A stretch of 64,000 nt of DNA from Heterodera schachtii (taxonomy: Eukaryota; Nematoda; Chromadorea; Rhabditida; Heteroderidae), in NCBI GenBank assembly GCA_023374025.1, contig SIJG01000027.1, positions 431,252-495,251 of the forward strand, given 5' to 3'. The position numbers and the translations under genes were made by a program. The notes under the pieces were generated by a model that had not been told where the DNA came from, made no database searches, and saw only the letters and a program-made list of their open reading frames with translations. Position 1 is the stretch's first letter. Each line of letters starts with the position of its first letter. Shown piece after piece: positions 47,314 through 59,299 of the stretch.

Positions 47314-50080
47314 GCAATTTATTTTTTCAATTATTTTGAGAAATAATTTTTAAGTAAAATAAACTTATTTAAATTCGATTTACTTTAGTATAATTATAAA
47401 TTCAATTCAATTCTCAAGTTTAATGAACTTGAAAAAATAGCATATTTAGAAAAAAAATAATAAAGAATATAATAAAAGAAATGAATTGAATTGCATAAAT
47501 AAATTATCATATCAGTACAATTCCAAAATTACGTAAATAAAAATAAAAGGATTCGATTAAATAAATAATAAAATGATTTCATTTTAAGTGATAAATCCAA
47601 TTTTTTTAAGGAAGTTCAGACGTTACGTGATCGAGTTATTATAGATTTTATATTTTTTGTAAATAGCTTCAAACTGATGAAATTAGCAAAAACATTTGTT
47701 ATTTTCTGATTAAATTTCTATCATAAGTATAAAAATTTAGCTAAATAGAAAAAAAAAATAAATAAAATTAATGGAATAAATCAAGCTTAATAAAAATTTA
47801 GAAAAAATAACAAAAATTTAAGATGATTTACCATTTATTATGCAAAAAACTCGAGAATTTAATAAAAGATTTAAAAACTCAAGCTTTTAAAATAATGGAG
47901 GCAAATAATAACTCTACTAAATGAAACAAGAAAAACCAAGTTGCAGAATAAAATATATTAGCGATTTAAATAATTTTTATTTTATAAAAAATAGGAATAA
48001 AACGAAAATGAAAAAAAAAAAAGAAAAAAAATTCTAATTAAATAATTTTGGCTCAAGGTCGACGAATTTATCAAAGACTTAACGGAGCGTTGAAAACTTT
48101 TTTGATAAAAGCGAATAAAATATTTTGCACAAATCAAAAGAAATAATTTAATAATTATTATTGTTGTGTATTCACTACAACAATTATAATTATCACTTTG
48201 GCTTTAATAATTTTTATTAAAAATTATACGTCTCCCAACTTTATGTACATGAAAAATTGTCTTAATTATCATGCATTGTCAATTGATTTGAATTATTATG
48301 TTTGTGTTCGTATTTATAATGTTTATATAATCAAAATGATTCACTTTGGTGGAAAAACTTAAGTTTTGCACAGCTTCAGAATTTTAAGAATTTAAATTTT
48401 TTATATAGTTTTATTAAATTATATATGCAACTCAAGATGTATAAACAGTTTTTGGTGATATTTTATTTTTTATTTGAAAATTGAAAAAATTTAATAATTT
48501 CATAAAATATTAATAACATTTTAACGAATGTTAATTTCAAAACAACTAAATGCTTATTTTTGGTCAATGAATAAAATTATATAAAATTATATTATTTATT
48601 ATTTTACAATAAAAAATATTCTGATAAATATTCTGTTTTTCAATTTATTAATTTTTTCTAATTTATAAAACAAACTTTTTTTTAAATAGTTTTAATCATA
48701 ACAAAAACAAAATGAGAATAAAAAATACAAGCATATGAATTTTTACATTAAATATCTAATTATAAAATTATCTCATTCAATAGAAAATATTTTTATATAA
48801 TATATTTTCTTTATTTAATGTCTAAAATATTTTGTTAAAAAGAATTTTTTTTAACTTTTTAACCTATGAGAGATTTTTCTATTCAAGATGGAAAATTATA
48901 AATTATTATTGTTAATATTTTAATAACTTATTGCATTAATAAATCTTTTATTAAATAGAAAATAAATATAAAGAATGTAAATAATTCAATAAGTAAATTA
49001 TCCATTATTAACAAAAAATAAACCATCCATTAAAATCTTTAATTTTTCAAAAGTGGTTAAATGTAAAGTTGCTCGACATTAAATAATAGGGTATTTACGA
49101 GTGATTTAAATTATTAAAAAAAATTATACAAAATAAGACGAAAATTACATATTAATAATCTTTTCCACAAGAGATGCATAAAGAAAAGATAAATCCAAAA
49201 AATACAACTAGAAAGGACGATATAGCCATAAAAATATCTAATTACAACGTATATTTCCATAATTCAATAATTAAAAGGATAAATCGAAGATAAATAATGA
49301 AGTTAAAATTTAAAAAAACAACTATAATATAAAATATGTATTATAAATTCAATTTTTTAAAAAATCTTTATTTTTTATTAATGTATTCTAAATAATTAAT
49401 TATCAAAATAATATAAACATACAAGACTAAAAAGATTTTAATAATAAATACTTTATATTATAATTGATTAATTATTACTCACTAAAAGAAAAGAAATATT
49501 TTAATATTTTAATTTATATTTATCTAACCAAATTATAAAAATTGCAAAACATACATTGTTGTGATAAGATTTTAATTTGAAAAAAAAATTAATTCAAATA
49601 AAACGGAATATTTAGAAACTATAAAAACATACAAAGAAATGTAGATGGGACAATTTAATCAAAATTACCAATAATTATTATTTAAATTAAACGATCAGAA
49701 TATAACCAAAGTGTTTATATTAGAAATAAATTTCACGGAATTTAAAAATGCTGGTTTTCCTGTTCATTTCGTATTTGTCGGAATGACTTGAAATTTTGCA
49801 TGAAAATAATAAAATATTAACGTATATTGGTAATTATTATATAGTAAATAAATTAAAGTAATTAAATAATCATAACAAATGAAAATTCAAATAAATACAT
49901 ATAATTATTTACGCTTTGAAAATAATTATTTAAATTAAATTCATAAAGCAAAATATGATGCTAAAAAGAAAACTATAGCAAGTGTATTAATACGAATTTA
50001 AGCTTTTAAATGAATTATTAGTTAGAAAAAATGAGCAAAAATAAAAAGGATAAAATAAATTAAGGTGTGTATTTTACAAA
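47314..50080. other. AT-rich gene-free stretch
   Basis: A-rich low-complexity DNA; no coding-like island or element end seen. Confidence 0.6.
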
Positions 50081-50420
50081 ATTTTTAGCCGTTTTTCGAC
50101 AAAAAATTACTATTTTGCCATTTTTGTCTCCATTTTTCAAAATATCGTAAATGGGTGTCCGATGGTTCCGTTAGGCGACGTCGCGAAAATATTGAGATTT
50201 ATAATGCTATTTGTTAAGTAAATTGCTTGAAATTTAAAAAAATTTACTGAAAATTTTTATGAATATTCGGCAATTTATTAATATCAATAAAAATTATAAA
50301 GAAAATATATTCACGAGATATGATAGTCTCACTCACAAAAACTTTTGTGAAGTCCTATTCTTTTTTAAAGTGCTATCGTTTTTTTGAACAAATGAATAGT
50401 AAAAAACCAAAATGAACAAA
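50081..50420 (+). repeat. Decayed hairpin-core repeat
   Basis: GATGGTTCCGTTAGGCGACG, then TCGCGAAAATATTGAGATTT, then ATAATGCTATTTGTTAAG: the order of the element A/B core from the hairpin onward, with most CG positions changed. AAAATTATAAAGAAAATAT further on also fits the core. No terminal arrays remain. Confidence 0.55.
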
Positions 50421-52560
50421 ATTATCGGAGATTGGAAGTGAATTTTTTCCTAAAAAATTTCTCGATGCTTAAAAACTGAGAAAGCATAATTGACTTTATC
50501 TTATTTTTTCACTAAAATTCCTTATTTGTTGGTGTGTGAGTTCTGCTAATAAATTTTCACTTTTTCTGCCGCATTATTTTCCAAATTTTTTTTGTGTTGA
50601 TTTATTAATTAAAATAATTATTTTATGCTCCAATAAAACAATTGTTTAAAAAAACCTTATAAATATAATATGTAGAGTAACAAAATTTAAGAATCAATTG
50701 ATGCAAAACATGCACAAAACCAAACAACTAATTTATTGAAATAAATCGAATATAAAAAATCAAACACAATTTATAAATTAGAAAAAATCGATTCAATAAA
50801 TTTAATTACAACAAACAGATGCGACATTTTAGATCCTTTTTTGGGGCCACTTGACTTTGTTTCAGGAGCTTTAAAAAGGTTATCTTTATTAAAATAAAGT
50901 AAAAAGATTCAATCAACATGGAAAAAAAAATTAAATAAATTCTCAATAATAAAAATAAATACAGAAAATAAAATAAAAATTATTTTATAAATGAAATAAA
51001 TTAATTAATCGTCATATAATTAACCCTTAAAATTATTCTACAAATCTATTTAAAAAATAATAATCAAATAAATAATAAAACTTTTGACTGGTCAGCATTA
51101 AATAATATTATTCAATCGCATATGTAGAAAATTCTTGTTTTTTATTTTTTATCGGAAATTTGGGAGTGATGTTTTTGGAAAATATAAATTATTTTAAAGT
51201 ACAAAAGAAAAACATATAAATAAATAAAACTTTTATTTTGTTAAAAAATAATAACTACTTTTACTTACTCCTCTTGAATTTTTTCTTACATATAGCAATA
51301 AAATAACCAGGGAAAATAATAAACCAAAAAATAAATTTTCAAAACAATTTTAATTATAATTTTTACTCATAGTTAAATCAAATAATTAATGTAAATTTTT
51401 TGTTTAAATGCCATTAACTAAATTTTCCAATTAATACAAACAAGAATTTAAAATTAAAAAAAGCTAAATATAAGATGAAAAAAAATATAAAGCTCACCGA
51501 ATGACACCATTGCAGTCATCAAGACTAAGATAAACGAGAGGACATTAATATAACATTACATTTATTTCAAATAAAAATTTCAAATAACAAATTTAAACTA
51601 ATAATTTTTATTATTATTTTGGTAATTTAAAAATCAAAGCTCATAATAATTTTAAAAAATTTAGAAAATAAAATAACAAGAAGCTCGTTTTGTTTTTGTG
51701 ATAAATGAATGGGCATTATAATTAAATAATCTTTTTTTTATTTCATGATTTTCCTCAAAAAATAAAAATTAATAAAGCATTACTTTCAAAAATAATTAAG
51801 AAGAGCAGCAATTCTAAAACGATAAAAAATAATTTCAATTTGATTATTGCTTAAAAACTTATGTATTGGCTTTGAAAAATGTTTATAAGTGATTATTAGG
51901 AAATAATTTATAGAAATAAATAAATATATATTGGATGGATAAATAAAAAATCCATATTGAAAAAATAAAAAATACATAAAGAATAAAAAGTATAAATAAT
52001 CACATAATGAAATGAAGTAAATTCTAGAAAGAATATTTAAAAAATCAATCATAAAATGATTTTTAAAATGTCAATATCTCTGGTGAATTTTTTAAAATCA
52101 TAAGAAAATGAATATACCAAAATCCAACACAGAATTTTATTTTTGAAAATTATATTTTTAATAAAAAAGAATTAAATCTTAAAATGATGACTTGCAATAA
52201 TATAATAATTGTTTTAATACTGTGAAGCTAAATCCAAAATATTTGTTCAAAGAAAGAATTATTGCTTATTTAAAAAAAAAGTATAAGCGATAAAATAATC
52301 CTTAACAAAAAGCTGAAAGAATTATTTAAAAGATTAATTGTTTTATTTACTTAGAACAATTATATTAAAGACAAAATAAAATAACACAAAACCGGAGAGT
52401 ACAAAACAATTCTATGCGTGTGCTTTGTCATGAGAATAAATCAGCAAAAAAATATTAATTCATTAATCATGAAAAAATTAATTAAAAAATAATAATTTAA
52501 AAAACATTTGAAAGATAATTCATTTATTATTTTCGCACATAATAAAATAGTAAAGAAAAG
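50421..52560. other. AT-rich gene-free stretch
   Basis: A-rich DNA. A pair of diverged direct repeats links 51010-51130 with 54425-54545 (shared TTCTACAAATCTATT, GCATTAAATAA, AATCGCA). Minus-strand frames at 51786-52052 and 52441-52650 are AT-driven and not convincing. Confidence 0.5.
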
Positions 52561-52570
52561 GATGAGAGGT

Positions 52571-52623
52571 GAGAGGTGAAAATACACCCCTAAAGATTGA
52601 ACTTTTGAGCAGTCAGAAAAATA
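52571..52623 (+). repeat. 53-bp segment shared with 57368-57420
   Basis: GAGAGGTGAAAATACACCCC, TAAAGATTGAACTTTTGAGC, AGTCAGAAAAATA: identical by eye to 57368-57420. Directly after it (52640-52720) GAAGGAGAAATTTTTGAGAA matches the 5' part of the SINE (complement of about 45645-45675). Confidence 0.7.
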
Positions 52624-52723
52624 TTCAAATTTACGCGAAAAAAACAACAATAATTTCTTTCTCTGCTGAAGAAGGAGAAATTTTTGAGAAAAAATTAAAT
52701 TATTTCAATTCCAAATTCTGATA

Positions 52724-54255
52724 GAATGTTTTTCATATTTATTTAATTATAATAATAAAATGAGAAAATTTCAAAGAAAAATTTCCGAAAATTTCCGACT
52801 TTTTATCAAAAATTTCAGAAATCGGACTTCCGTGCCCATTTTTTCTACATACTTACCAAGATTTTCACAATGATTTATTTTAAAAACTTAGGGAAAATAA
52901 ATGAGAAATAAATTATTATATGATTTCATTCTAAAATTCTATAATATATAAGAAGGAATTATAATATTTATTTTATACATATAGTAATAATAATATATGA
53001 TAAAGACAAGCCTAGATCATTCAAATTACAAGCGATTTAAATAAATAATTATTCTCTAGATTACTTCAGCCAATAAATCAAAGTGTTATCACTAATTAAC
53101 TCAGAAATAAATAAACACCAAATAGAACATGGAAAAACAAATATTAATGTAAAACCAACAAAATAACAAACGAAATAGAACGACATCGCCATGAGTATTT
53201 ATATAAGTATCTTGGTTTTGGTGACGAAATGTGATGAATTTATTCGACAGTTAATTAATTTTTTAAATTATTTTTTTCAAAACATTATTGCAACTTCATT
53301 TATTGTTACAATAATTCTATTTTAATTAAAAACATCAATTTATATTTTTAAATTTTATTACGATATTAAAATAATAAAAAATAATATAAAATATTTATCA
53401 AAGCACAACACTTGTTTAATAATTAAAATATAATTTAGAAAATCAATCTTCCATTTGTTCAATTTAAAAAACTAAAGCATTTTAATTCAAACTAAAATGA
53501 TAATTTAACATTAAATTATTATATATTTATTAAATAATCTAAATTGAACGATCGTTAGAATCATTTTAAATTTGTAAATTAATTCTTTTAAATATCTTAC
53601 CACCCTTTTCAACGTGAAATTTTCAAGGAAAATAAAAATTATATTTAAAAAATGGACAAAAATACATATTTACGAATTATTTTTATGATTAATATGCAAT
53701 CATTTGTAATACAAAATTTTTTTATAAAAGGTAAAATAAGCGTTTGAATTCAGAGAATAAGAGGAGCTGGTTGCAAGAATTTGAAAATAAAAATATAACT
53801 AAATTAAGTGGTTGTATAAAATATTTAAATGAATAAATAATTAAAAATTTTATGATACAAATTAAAAATAAATGGCAAAAACACAATTTTATTAACATTT
53901 TTTGTGATTTTAAATTAATTTGCAAATCCCAAATTTAAAATTATACAAGGAGCAATGTGAAAAAAAGAAAGAACAAGGGCGAGATGCATGAATTAATAAA
54001 ATAAATATATCGAAATAACGGTTTCTTAGAAAATGTATATTAAAAAAATATAATTAATGACGAAAATAAAGTAATTTAATTTCAAATACTGATGAATAAA
54101 TAAATTTATAAATTAAATTTTGTTAAATTATTTTAACAATATTCTTTATTCTTAATTCTTATAATTTTTATTATAATAAATGATCAATTTGTTTATGTGA
54201 TTTTTATCAGAATAAATAATTAAAAAAGTGGCAGATTGAAAATTCAAAACAATTT
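52724..54255. other. AT-rich gene-free stretch
   Basis: A-rich DNA; nothing assignable. A frame at 53722-53925 (-) is AT-driven. Confidence 0.55.
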
Positions 54256-54338
54256 TTGAAATAGAAAATAAAAGTAATTAATTTAAAAGTATAATAGAAT
54301 TGAAAAAGAGATAAGCATTATTACTTTTTTCCAAAATT
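54256..54338 (+). repeat. Interspersed repeat D, copy 2
   Basis: Partner of 21425-21505, same orientation. Confidence 0.6.
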
Positions 54339-54949
54339 ATGAATTGTTTCATTCAATTATTTCACAAATTAAGGGAACTTGATATCATTCGATAATCCTA
54401 ATAAATGTTTTCTATTAGAAATCATTCATATAATTAATCTTTAAAATATTCTACAAATCTATTAAAAATAATCAAAATAATAAAAATTTAAATGAGCAGA
54501 GCATTAAATAAAAGTATTTTTAATCGCAAATATAAAATTATTATTTTTATTTAAACAAATTTATACTAAACAATATTTAAATTGATTATTTACAAAATGG
54601 TAAATAAAAATGAAAACCTTAATTTTTATTGAACCAAATGAATTTAAAAATTTTTTTATTTTATACAATTAAGCCAAGAAAATAAAAGATATAATACAAC
54701 CTTTCAAGAATTTAACCCAGTAAATATTTTTATTTTAAGTTTGCTGTAAACTCCAAGCAGTTAGGTATTCTTTTTATTTTAATTAATTTTTTCCGTCAGA
54801 AAAGAGAAACCTTAAATTTTTTTCTATTTTTTCAAATTTTCAAAATTATTCCTTTTCAAGGGAATTCAATGACAATTTTAACAATTAGAATCATAAAATA
54901 TTGTCATTTTTGGACTAAATTTGTTCACAAATTGCACTAAAAATTCAAA

Positions 54950-55035
54950 ATCTCGGTCTCGAGTCTCGGGGTCAAGTCTCGGTCTCGAGTCTCGGGACCA
55001 AGTCTCGGAATCGGTCTCGAGTCTCGGGATAATAT
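54950..55035. mobile_element. TCTCGGTCTCGAG array, likely hAT-like end
   Basis: About three units of AGTCTCGGTCTCGAGTCTCG type, then GGGATAATATTCTAG. The GC-rich unit array in AT-rich DNA resembles the subterminal arrays of elements A-C. The second end was not found. Confidence 0.4.
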
Positions 55036-55975
55036 TCTAGAGAAAATGAATTTTTGAAACTTAATTTAAATATTCGAATTCGAAATAAGAAATAATAAAA
55101 TAATTTGAATAAATCAAAGATAATTATGTTCAAAACAAAAACAATAATTTAAATAAATAAATGACTAAACAAATAAATTAAATTAATCATGTCAAAAGGA
55201 AAGTTTTTATAAAATTTTAAAACACTGGTAAAATAGCAAATAAAAATTTAGAGTGATTTTTCAAAGTATTTTATTCTAAAATATTAATGTTAGCATTCAA
55301 TAAAAAATAAAATTTATTTAACCCGCTGCAATCGCTTATTAGTTAAAAATTCAGAGAATAAGTAATGAAAAAATAAAAAGATGACTTATAAAGGCGATAA
55401 ACAGTGTTACATTAGTTTAATTTTATTATTTTAGCAAAATTAAACTGATATAATTTTGGAAACTTTCGGTATCCGACAGTCACTGTATGCGCAATTTTTT
55501 AATTTTTTAATATTATTTTTGAGTTAAAATATTGGAAAAAATTCAAATTATAAATAAAAAATTAAAGTTAAAATATCATTAAATTTGATAACTTTTTTGC
55601 CTAAAATAAATTTAAAAATAATTCGATATGGAATAAAAATAAAATTATAATTAAAAAACAAATATATGAGTATAACATAATGTAAATAATTTATATCTTT
55701 TTAACAAGCGAATAAAATAATATAAGAACATTAAAATTTACAAGTTATTTATAAAGCAAGCAATCGGGTCAATGGCAACTCGTACAAAAAAAAATTCTAA
55801 GAATTTTCAACTAAAACTTAGATTAGATAAAAAAATCTAAATGGATTTTTTAGCCTAGAAGAACTTTTAACACACTTAAATTTGCAAAAATCTAAGAAAT
55901 AAAAAAATCAATCAAATATACTCAAAAATTAACAGTAAGCATTTTTTAGAAATAACTTAATTATCTGTTACAAAA

Positions 55976-56245
55976 ATGAAAATAAATAACGAAAACCATA
56001 ATGATCAGAACTGCCAACAACATTGTAACAATAATTTCTACAACAAGGACTCCTATAAACGACACCTTCGAAAGGATTTGTGCACCAAATTGAAAAAAAT
56101 ATATTTCATTTTGATGATAGAAATTTCAAATAAAATTCATAAAATTCGGGCCAAAATGAAATATTTTCAGAATTTTTTAAAAATTCAAAAATTTGTAAAA
56201 CGTAAAATAATACTCATAAATGCTCTGCACTATAAAACTGGTTAG
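55976..56245 (+). pseudogene. Candidate C2HC zinc-finger remnant, 89 aa
   Basis: MKINNENHNDQNCQQHCNNN, then FYNKDSYKRHLRKDLCTKLK. Residues 13-36 fit a zinc-finger layout: two cysteines, F four residues after the second, an aromatic six further on, H three after that, and C six after the H. The two cysteines are spaced C-x3-C instead of the usual C-x2-C, which suggests decay. After about residue 42 the frame is AT-driven. It could be a fossil of a transposon or host gene, or an exon. Confidence 0.3.
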
Positions 56246-56257
56246 AAAAATGGTTTT

Positions 56258-56402
56258 CACCCCTTGTTGATGCACAAAAAAATTTCCGAGATTTGAGGGG
56301 TTGAATTATAGAAAGCCCCTCTTGTAGAAGGCCCCCCTCTAATTTAAGGCCCCTTATTGGAGGGGTTGAACAATAGAAGGCTCGGGCCTTCAAATAGCGG
56401 TA
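56258..56402. mobile_element. GAGGGGTTGAA array fragment
   Basis: Two related units, GAGGGGTTGAATTATAGAAA and GAGGGGTTGAACAATAGAAG, lie among GCCCCTC-rich sequence and end GGCTCGGGCCTTC. It is like the GC-rich terminal arrays of the hAT-like elements. No partner end or target duplication identified. Confidence 0.35.
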
Positions 56403-56469
56403 GTTTAAATTACGGTTTTAGTCTTGAAATTATTATATTATAAATTATTTTATTATTTTCCTTAAGAAT

Positions 56470-56546
56470 TAAATCAAACGTCGAAAATAAATTTTCTCTT
56501 GAATTTTTTTAATCTTGATCAATCAAAATTCGGATAATATCATTGA
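56470..56546 (+). repeat. Type 1 cassette, copy l
   Basis: Left flank ATCAAACGTCGAAAATAAAT, then TTTCTCTTGAATTTTTTTAA, then TCTTG (ends 56517). Core ATCAATCAAAATTCGGATAA, then TATCATTGAG. No clear right flank. Confidence 0.5.
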
Positions 56547-56554
56547 GTGAAGGT

Positions 56555-56690
56555 TTTAATTTTATTAATATTTCTTAATTGTTTTTTAATATCATTATTA
56601 ACCTTGCTTCAATTTTATTTTAGGCTGACATATTTCAAATTAATAATTAACAAGCAAACTTTTAAAAAACAATTAGAGTTAAACTTCGTA
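56555..56690 (+). repeat. Interspersed repeat E, copy 2
   Basis: Partner of 42880-43010: TTATTAACCTTGCTTC, TTTATTTTAGGCTGACATAT, AATTAATAATTAACAAGC. Confidence 0.55.
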
Positions 56691-56732
56691 TTTGTTCTCG
56701 CATTTGAATAGATAAGTTTATAAATTTTTATT

Positions 56733-56800
56733 TAATTATCAATAGAAAATTTACTTTACTCAAAATATTTTTAATCTTGTACAAATCAAGAGTATTTTTT
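56733..56800 (+). repeat. Type 1 cassette, copy m, minimal core
   Basis: Left flank GAAAATTTACTTTACTCAAA, then ATATTTTTAATCTTG (ends 56779), then only about 10 bases (TACAAATCAA) before GAGTATTTTTT, the start of a right-flank-like sequence. It may be an empty or deleted form. Confidence 0.5.
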
Positions 56801-56913
56801 AAATAAAATTTATTATGGTTAAAAATAAATCTTTTTGGAATAAATTAATTTACATGTAAATAAATAAATAAATATTTTAGGTTTTCATTCCAATTATGAA
56901 TTTAATTTCGTTA

Positions 56914-57012
56914 CTTAATTCAAGTGTCGAAAATTTATTTCCCATAGAATATTTTTCAATGTTGTATGTATGTGTTCGTTAAATTCGTATGACGAATTCC
57001 TGCCTGGTAGCA
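56914..57012 (+). repeat. Type 1 cassette, copy n
   Basis: Left flank AATTCAAGTGTCGAAAATTT, then CCCATAGAATATTTTTCAAT, then GTTG (ends 56964). The core starts TATGTATGTGTTCGTTAAAT and continues to GAATTCCTGCCTGG. Three cassettes (l, m, n) lie within 550 bases here. Confidence 0.5.
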
Positions 57013-57275
57013 TTAGACTAATTTTATTCAAATTTTTAAGTTTTAAATTCGTTCATCATTTGGTAATATTAAAATGAATTTTGATTTTTAGACTGTTTTT
57101 AAATAATAATAAATAAATTTCTATTAAACATGAAATTCCATATTTATACACAAAATATTGATTTATAGTAAAAGTTATTCAGCTAAAAATTTTATTTTAT
57201 TTTTTAATTATTTTAACTTTTTGAGAATTATTATAGATTGTTTTTCACTTCTCTTGCCAATGACGTCGTAATCAG

Positions 57276-57420
57276 GGGTGGGACAACTCTCGCCTCTCGT
57301 TGTCTCGCCAACTCTCGCCATTTTTGGGACTCACGCCTCTCGCCTCTCACATCTCATTTTTATGGACGAGAGGTGAAAATACACCCCTAAAGATTGAACT
57401 TTTGAGCAGTCAGAAAAATA
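57276..57420. mobile_element. Small hAT-like fragment, TCTCGCC units
   Basis: CAGGGGTGGGACAACTCTCG starts it; ACTCTCGCC / CGCCTCTCGCC units follow. The other side ends TGAAAATACACCCCTAA, whose inward reading TTAGGGGTGTATTTTCACC pairs with the left end over GGGGTG. The last 53 bases are shared with 52571-52623. No exact target duplication. Confidence 0.45.
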
Positions 57421-57955
57421 GAACCAAAAAAAAATAGATTTCTTTATACACAAAAATGATTTATATAGTTAACTTAAATGTCTTATTAGAATACCATAAA
57501 AATAATAAATAAATAATTAATTAAGTTGACAAAATTAAATTTAAAAAATTTAAATACAATTTATTAACATCTAAACTTTAGTTTTTAATGAGTTTAGATT
57601 TTTAGCCGACAATTGCAGAACAATATTTCTGGAGTTAACTGTCGAAAATTAAATTTCTAAAATAGGGAGGCCCAAATTATGTTTTTTATAGGTTTTCCGA
57701 TTAAGTCTATAAAGCAAATGAAAATTTTACAAAATTGAATAACTTACCCAAAAATTTCCTTTTTCATGACCACTTGGGGTGTAAATATTTTGCAGTTGTC
57801 AATGATAAATACATAGTCATTCGTTTTTAATTTTAAATCTATGGTTTTGGAACAGCAAATTAGTTTAAATACATTATAACTTTTTATAACTAAATATAAT
57901 ACAAAACTATTAAAGATTAAAACTATTCTTTTTTTTTGTAAAAAAGTTTTACGAC
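57421..57955. other. AT-rich gene-free stretch
   Basis: Mainly A-rich DNA. A minus-strand 83-codon frame (57744-57995) runs into the repeat at 57957 and looks AT-driven; I do not call it. Confidence 0.5.
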
Positions 57956-57956
57956 A

Positions 57957-58107
57957 ATGAAAAATTCTGAAATTTTGCAGGGCGGTAGGACTCATGCCAA
58001 AATATTTCTATGAAAAATTTCAAGCTATTCTGATAACTCTGAACCGAATTACCAAAATCAACTTGAGCAAAATTCAAGTTTTAGCACCTAAAAATCTTGT
58101 CTCTATG
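57957..58107 (+). repeat. 150-bp direct repeat, copy 1
   Basis: Nearly identical to 59147-59293: TTCTGAAATTTTGCAGGGCG, GTAGGACTCATGCCAAAATA, ACTCTGAACCGAATTACC, CACCTAAAAATCTTGTCTCT. After the block, CTACAACAAGATT appears in both but at different distances, so the repeat is longer and has indels. A further match links 58265-58350 to 59770-59845 (TAGCGCTTAAACTTCTTAAA). The TTTTGCAGG module recalls the MITEs at 7882 and 29958. Confidence 0.8.
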
Positions 58108-59146
58108 AGGACATCATGAAACACGGCATTAGACCACACTACAACAAGATTATGTTGTAAAATAAATGGAAAATAAGAAAACATTCATTTTTACATATAG
58201 GGCAAATAATCAAAATAATAATTTTTTTTTTAAATTATCATTTTTTTAATTTCATATATTTTTAATTTAAAATTGTTATACATTTTCGTTTTAATTCTTT
58301 TTTTAGCGCTTAAACTTCTTAAAAATCTTTTAATCTATTTTATGAAAATGTAAATAATATTTATTGCTCTTTCAGTTAAATTAATTTTTAATATTATAGA
58401 TAATAAACATAAATTGCAAATTTTGATAAATTCAAAAAATGAAAATAATAAAATTATAAATAAAATATAAAAAAAATAATTTTAAAAAATCCATTGCGCT
58501 AACCATTCTTAAATATAATAGAAACATTATTAAAAAGAATCAACAATAAATATTAATGAAAAGAAATGAGTTTTTGATTAAATATTCTGGAAATAAAACA
58601 TTTTATAAAGAAATGGTGATAATTGAATAACTTATATTAAAAAATTTTTTTTATTTCAAATTGAGATCAATAGATTTATTTTTTTTAATATAAAAAAAAT
58701 TTAGAACCCAAAAATAAAAGACTAGATATGCAACAAATAAAAACAAAATAATGAAAGAAATAAATAATAAATACATTGATTTTTTAACTTTATGATTCTC
58801 CCCAAAGAAATGGGTATTAATAAATAATTGATCTTTTATATATTTTATGAATATTATTATATAAGAAAGATTAATTAAATGCTAAAAATATATTAATTCA
58901 AAATTATTAGAAAACACAGAGATGAATAAAATAATTAAATCATAATAAAAATAATAGTTGCTTAAATTATCGATAAAATAAAAATTCAAATAAAATAATA
59001 TAAGAATTGCCAAATCTGGCTATACGCTTCAAGATTTATATTGTCAAACCAAAAAATTGACTTATGTTTTTTACTTGTTGTTAAACTATTTTATGAAACT
59101 TTTATTAATTTGAATATAAATAAAAAAATATATATTTACCAATATA

Positions 59147-59293
59147 AAAAATTCTGAAATTTTGCAGGGCGGTAGGACTCATGCCAAAATATTTCTATGA
59201 AAAATTTCAAGCTATTGTGATAACTCTGAACCGAATTACCAAAATCAACTTGAGCAAAATTCAAGTTTTTAGCACCTAAAAATCTTGTCTCTA
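59147..59293 (+). repeat. 150-bp direct repeat, copy 2
   Basis: Partner of 57957-58107, about 1.19 kb downstream; only two or three differences seen in about 147 bases. Confidence 0.8.
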
Positions 59294-59299
59294 GTGATA

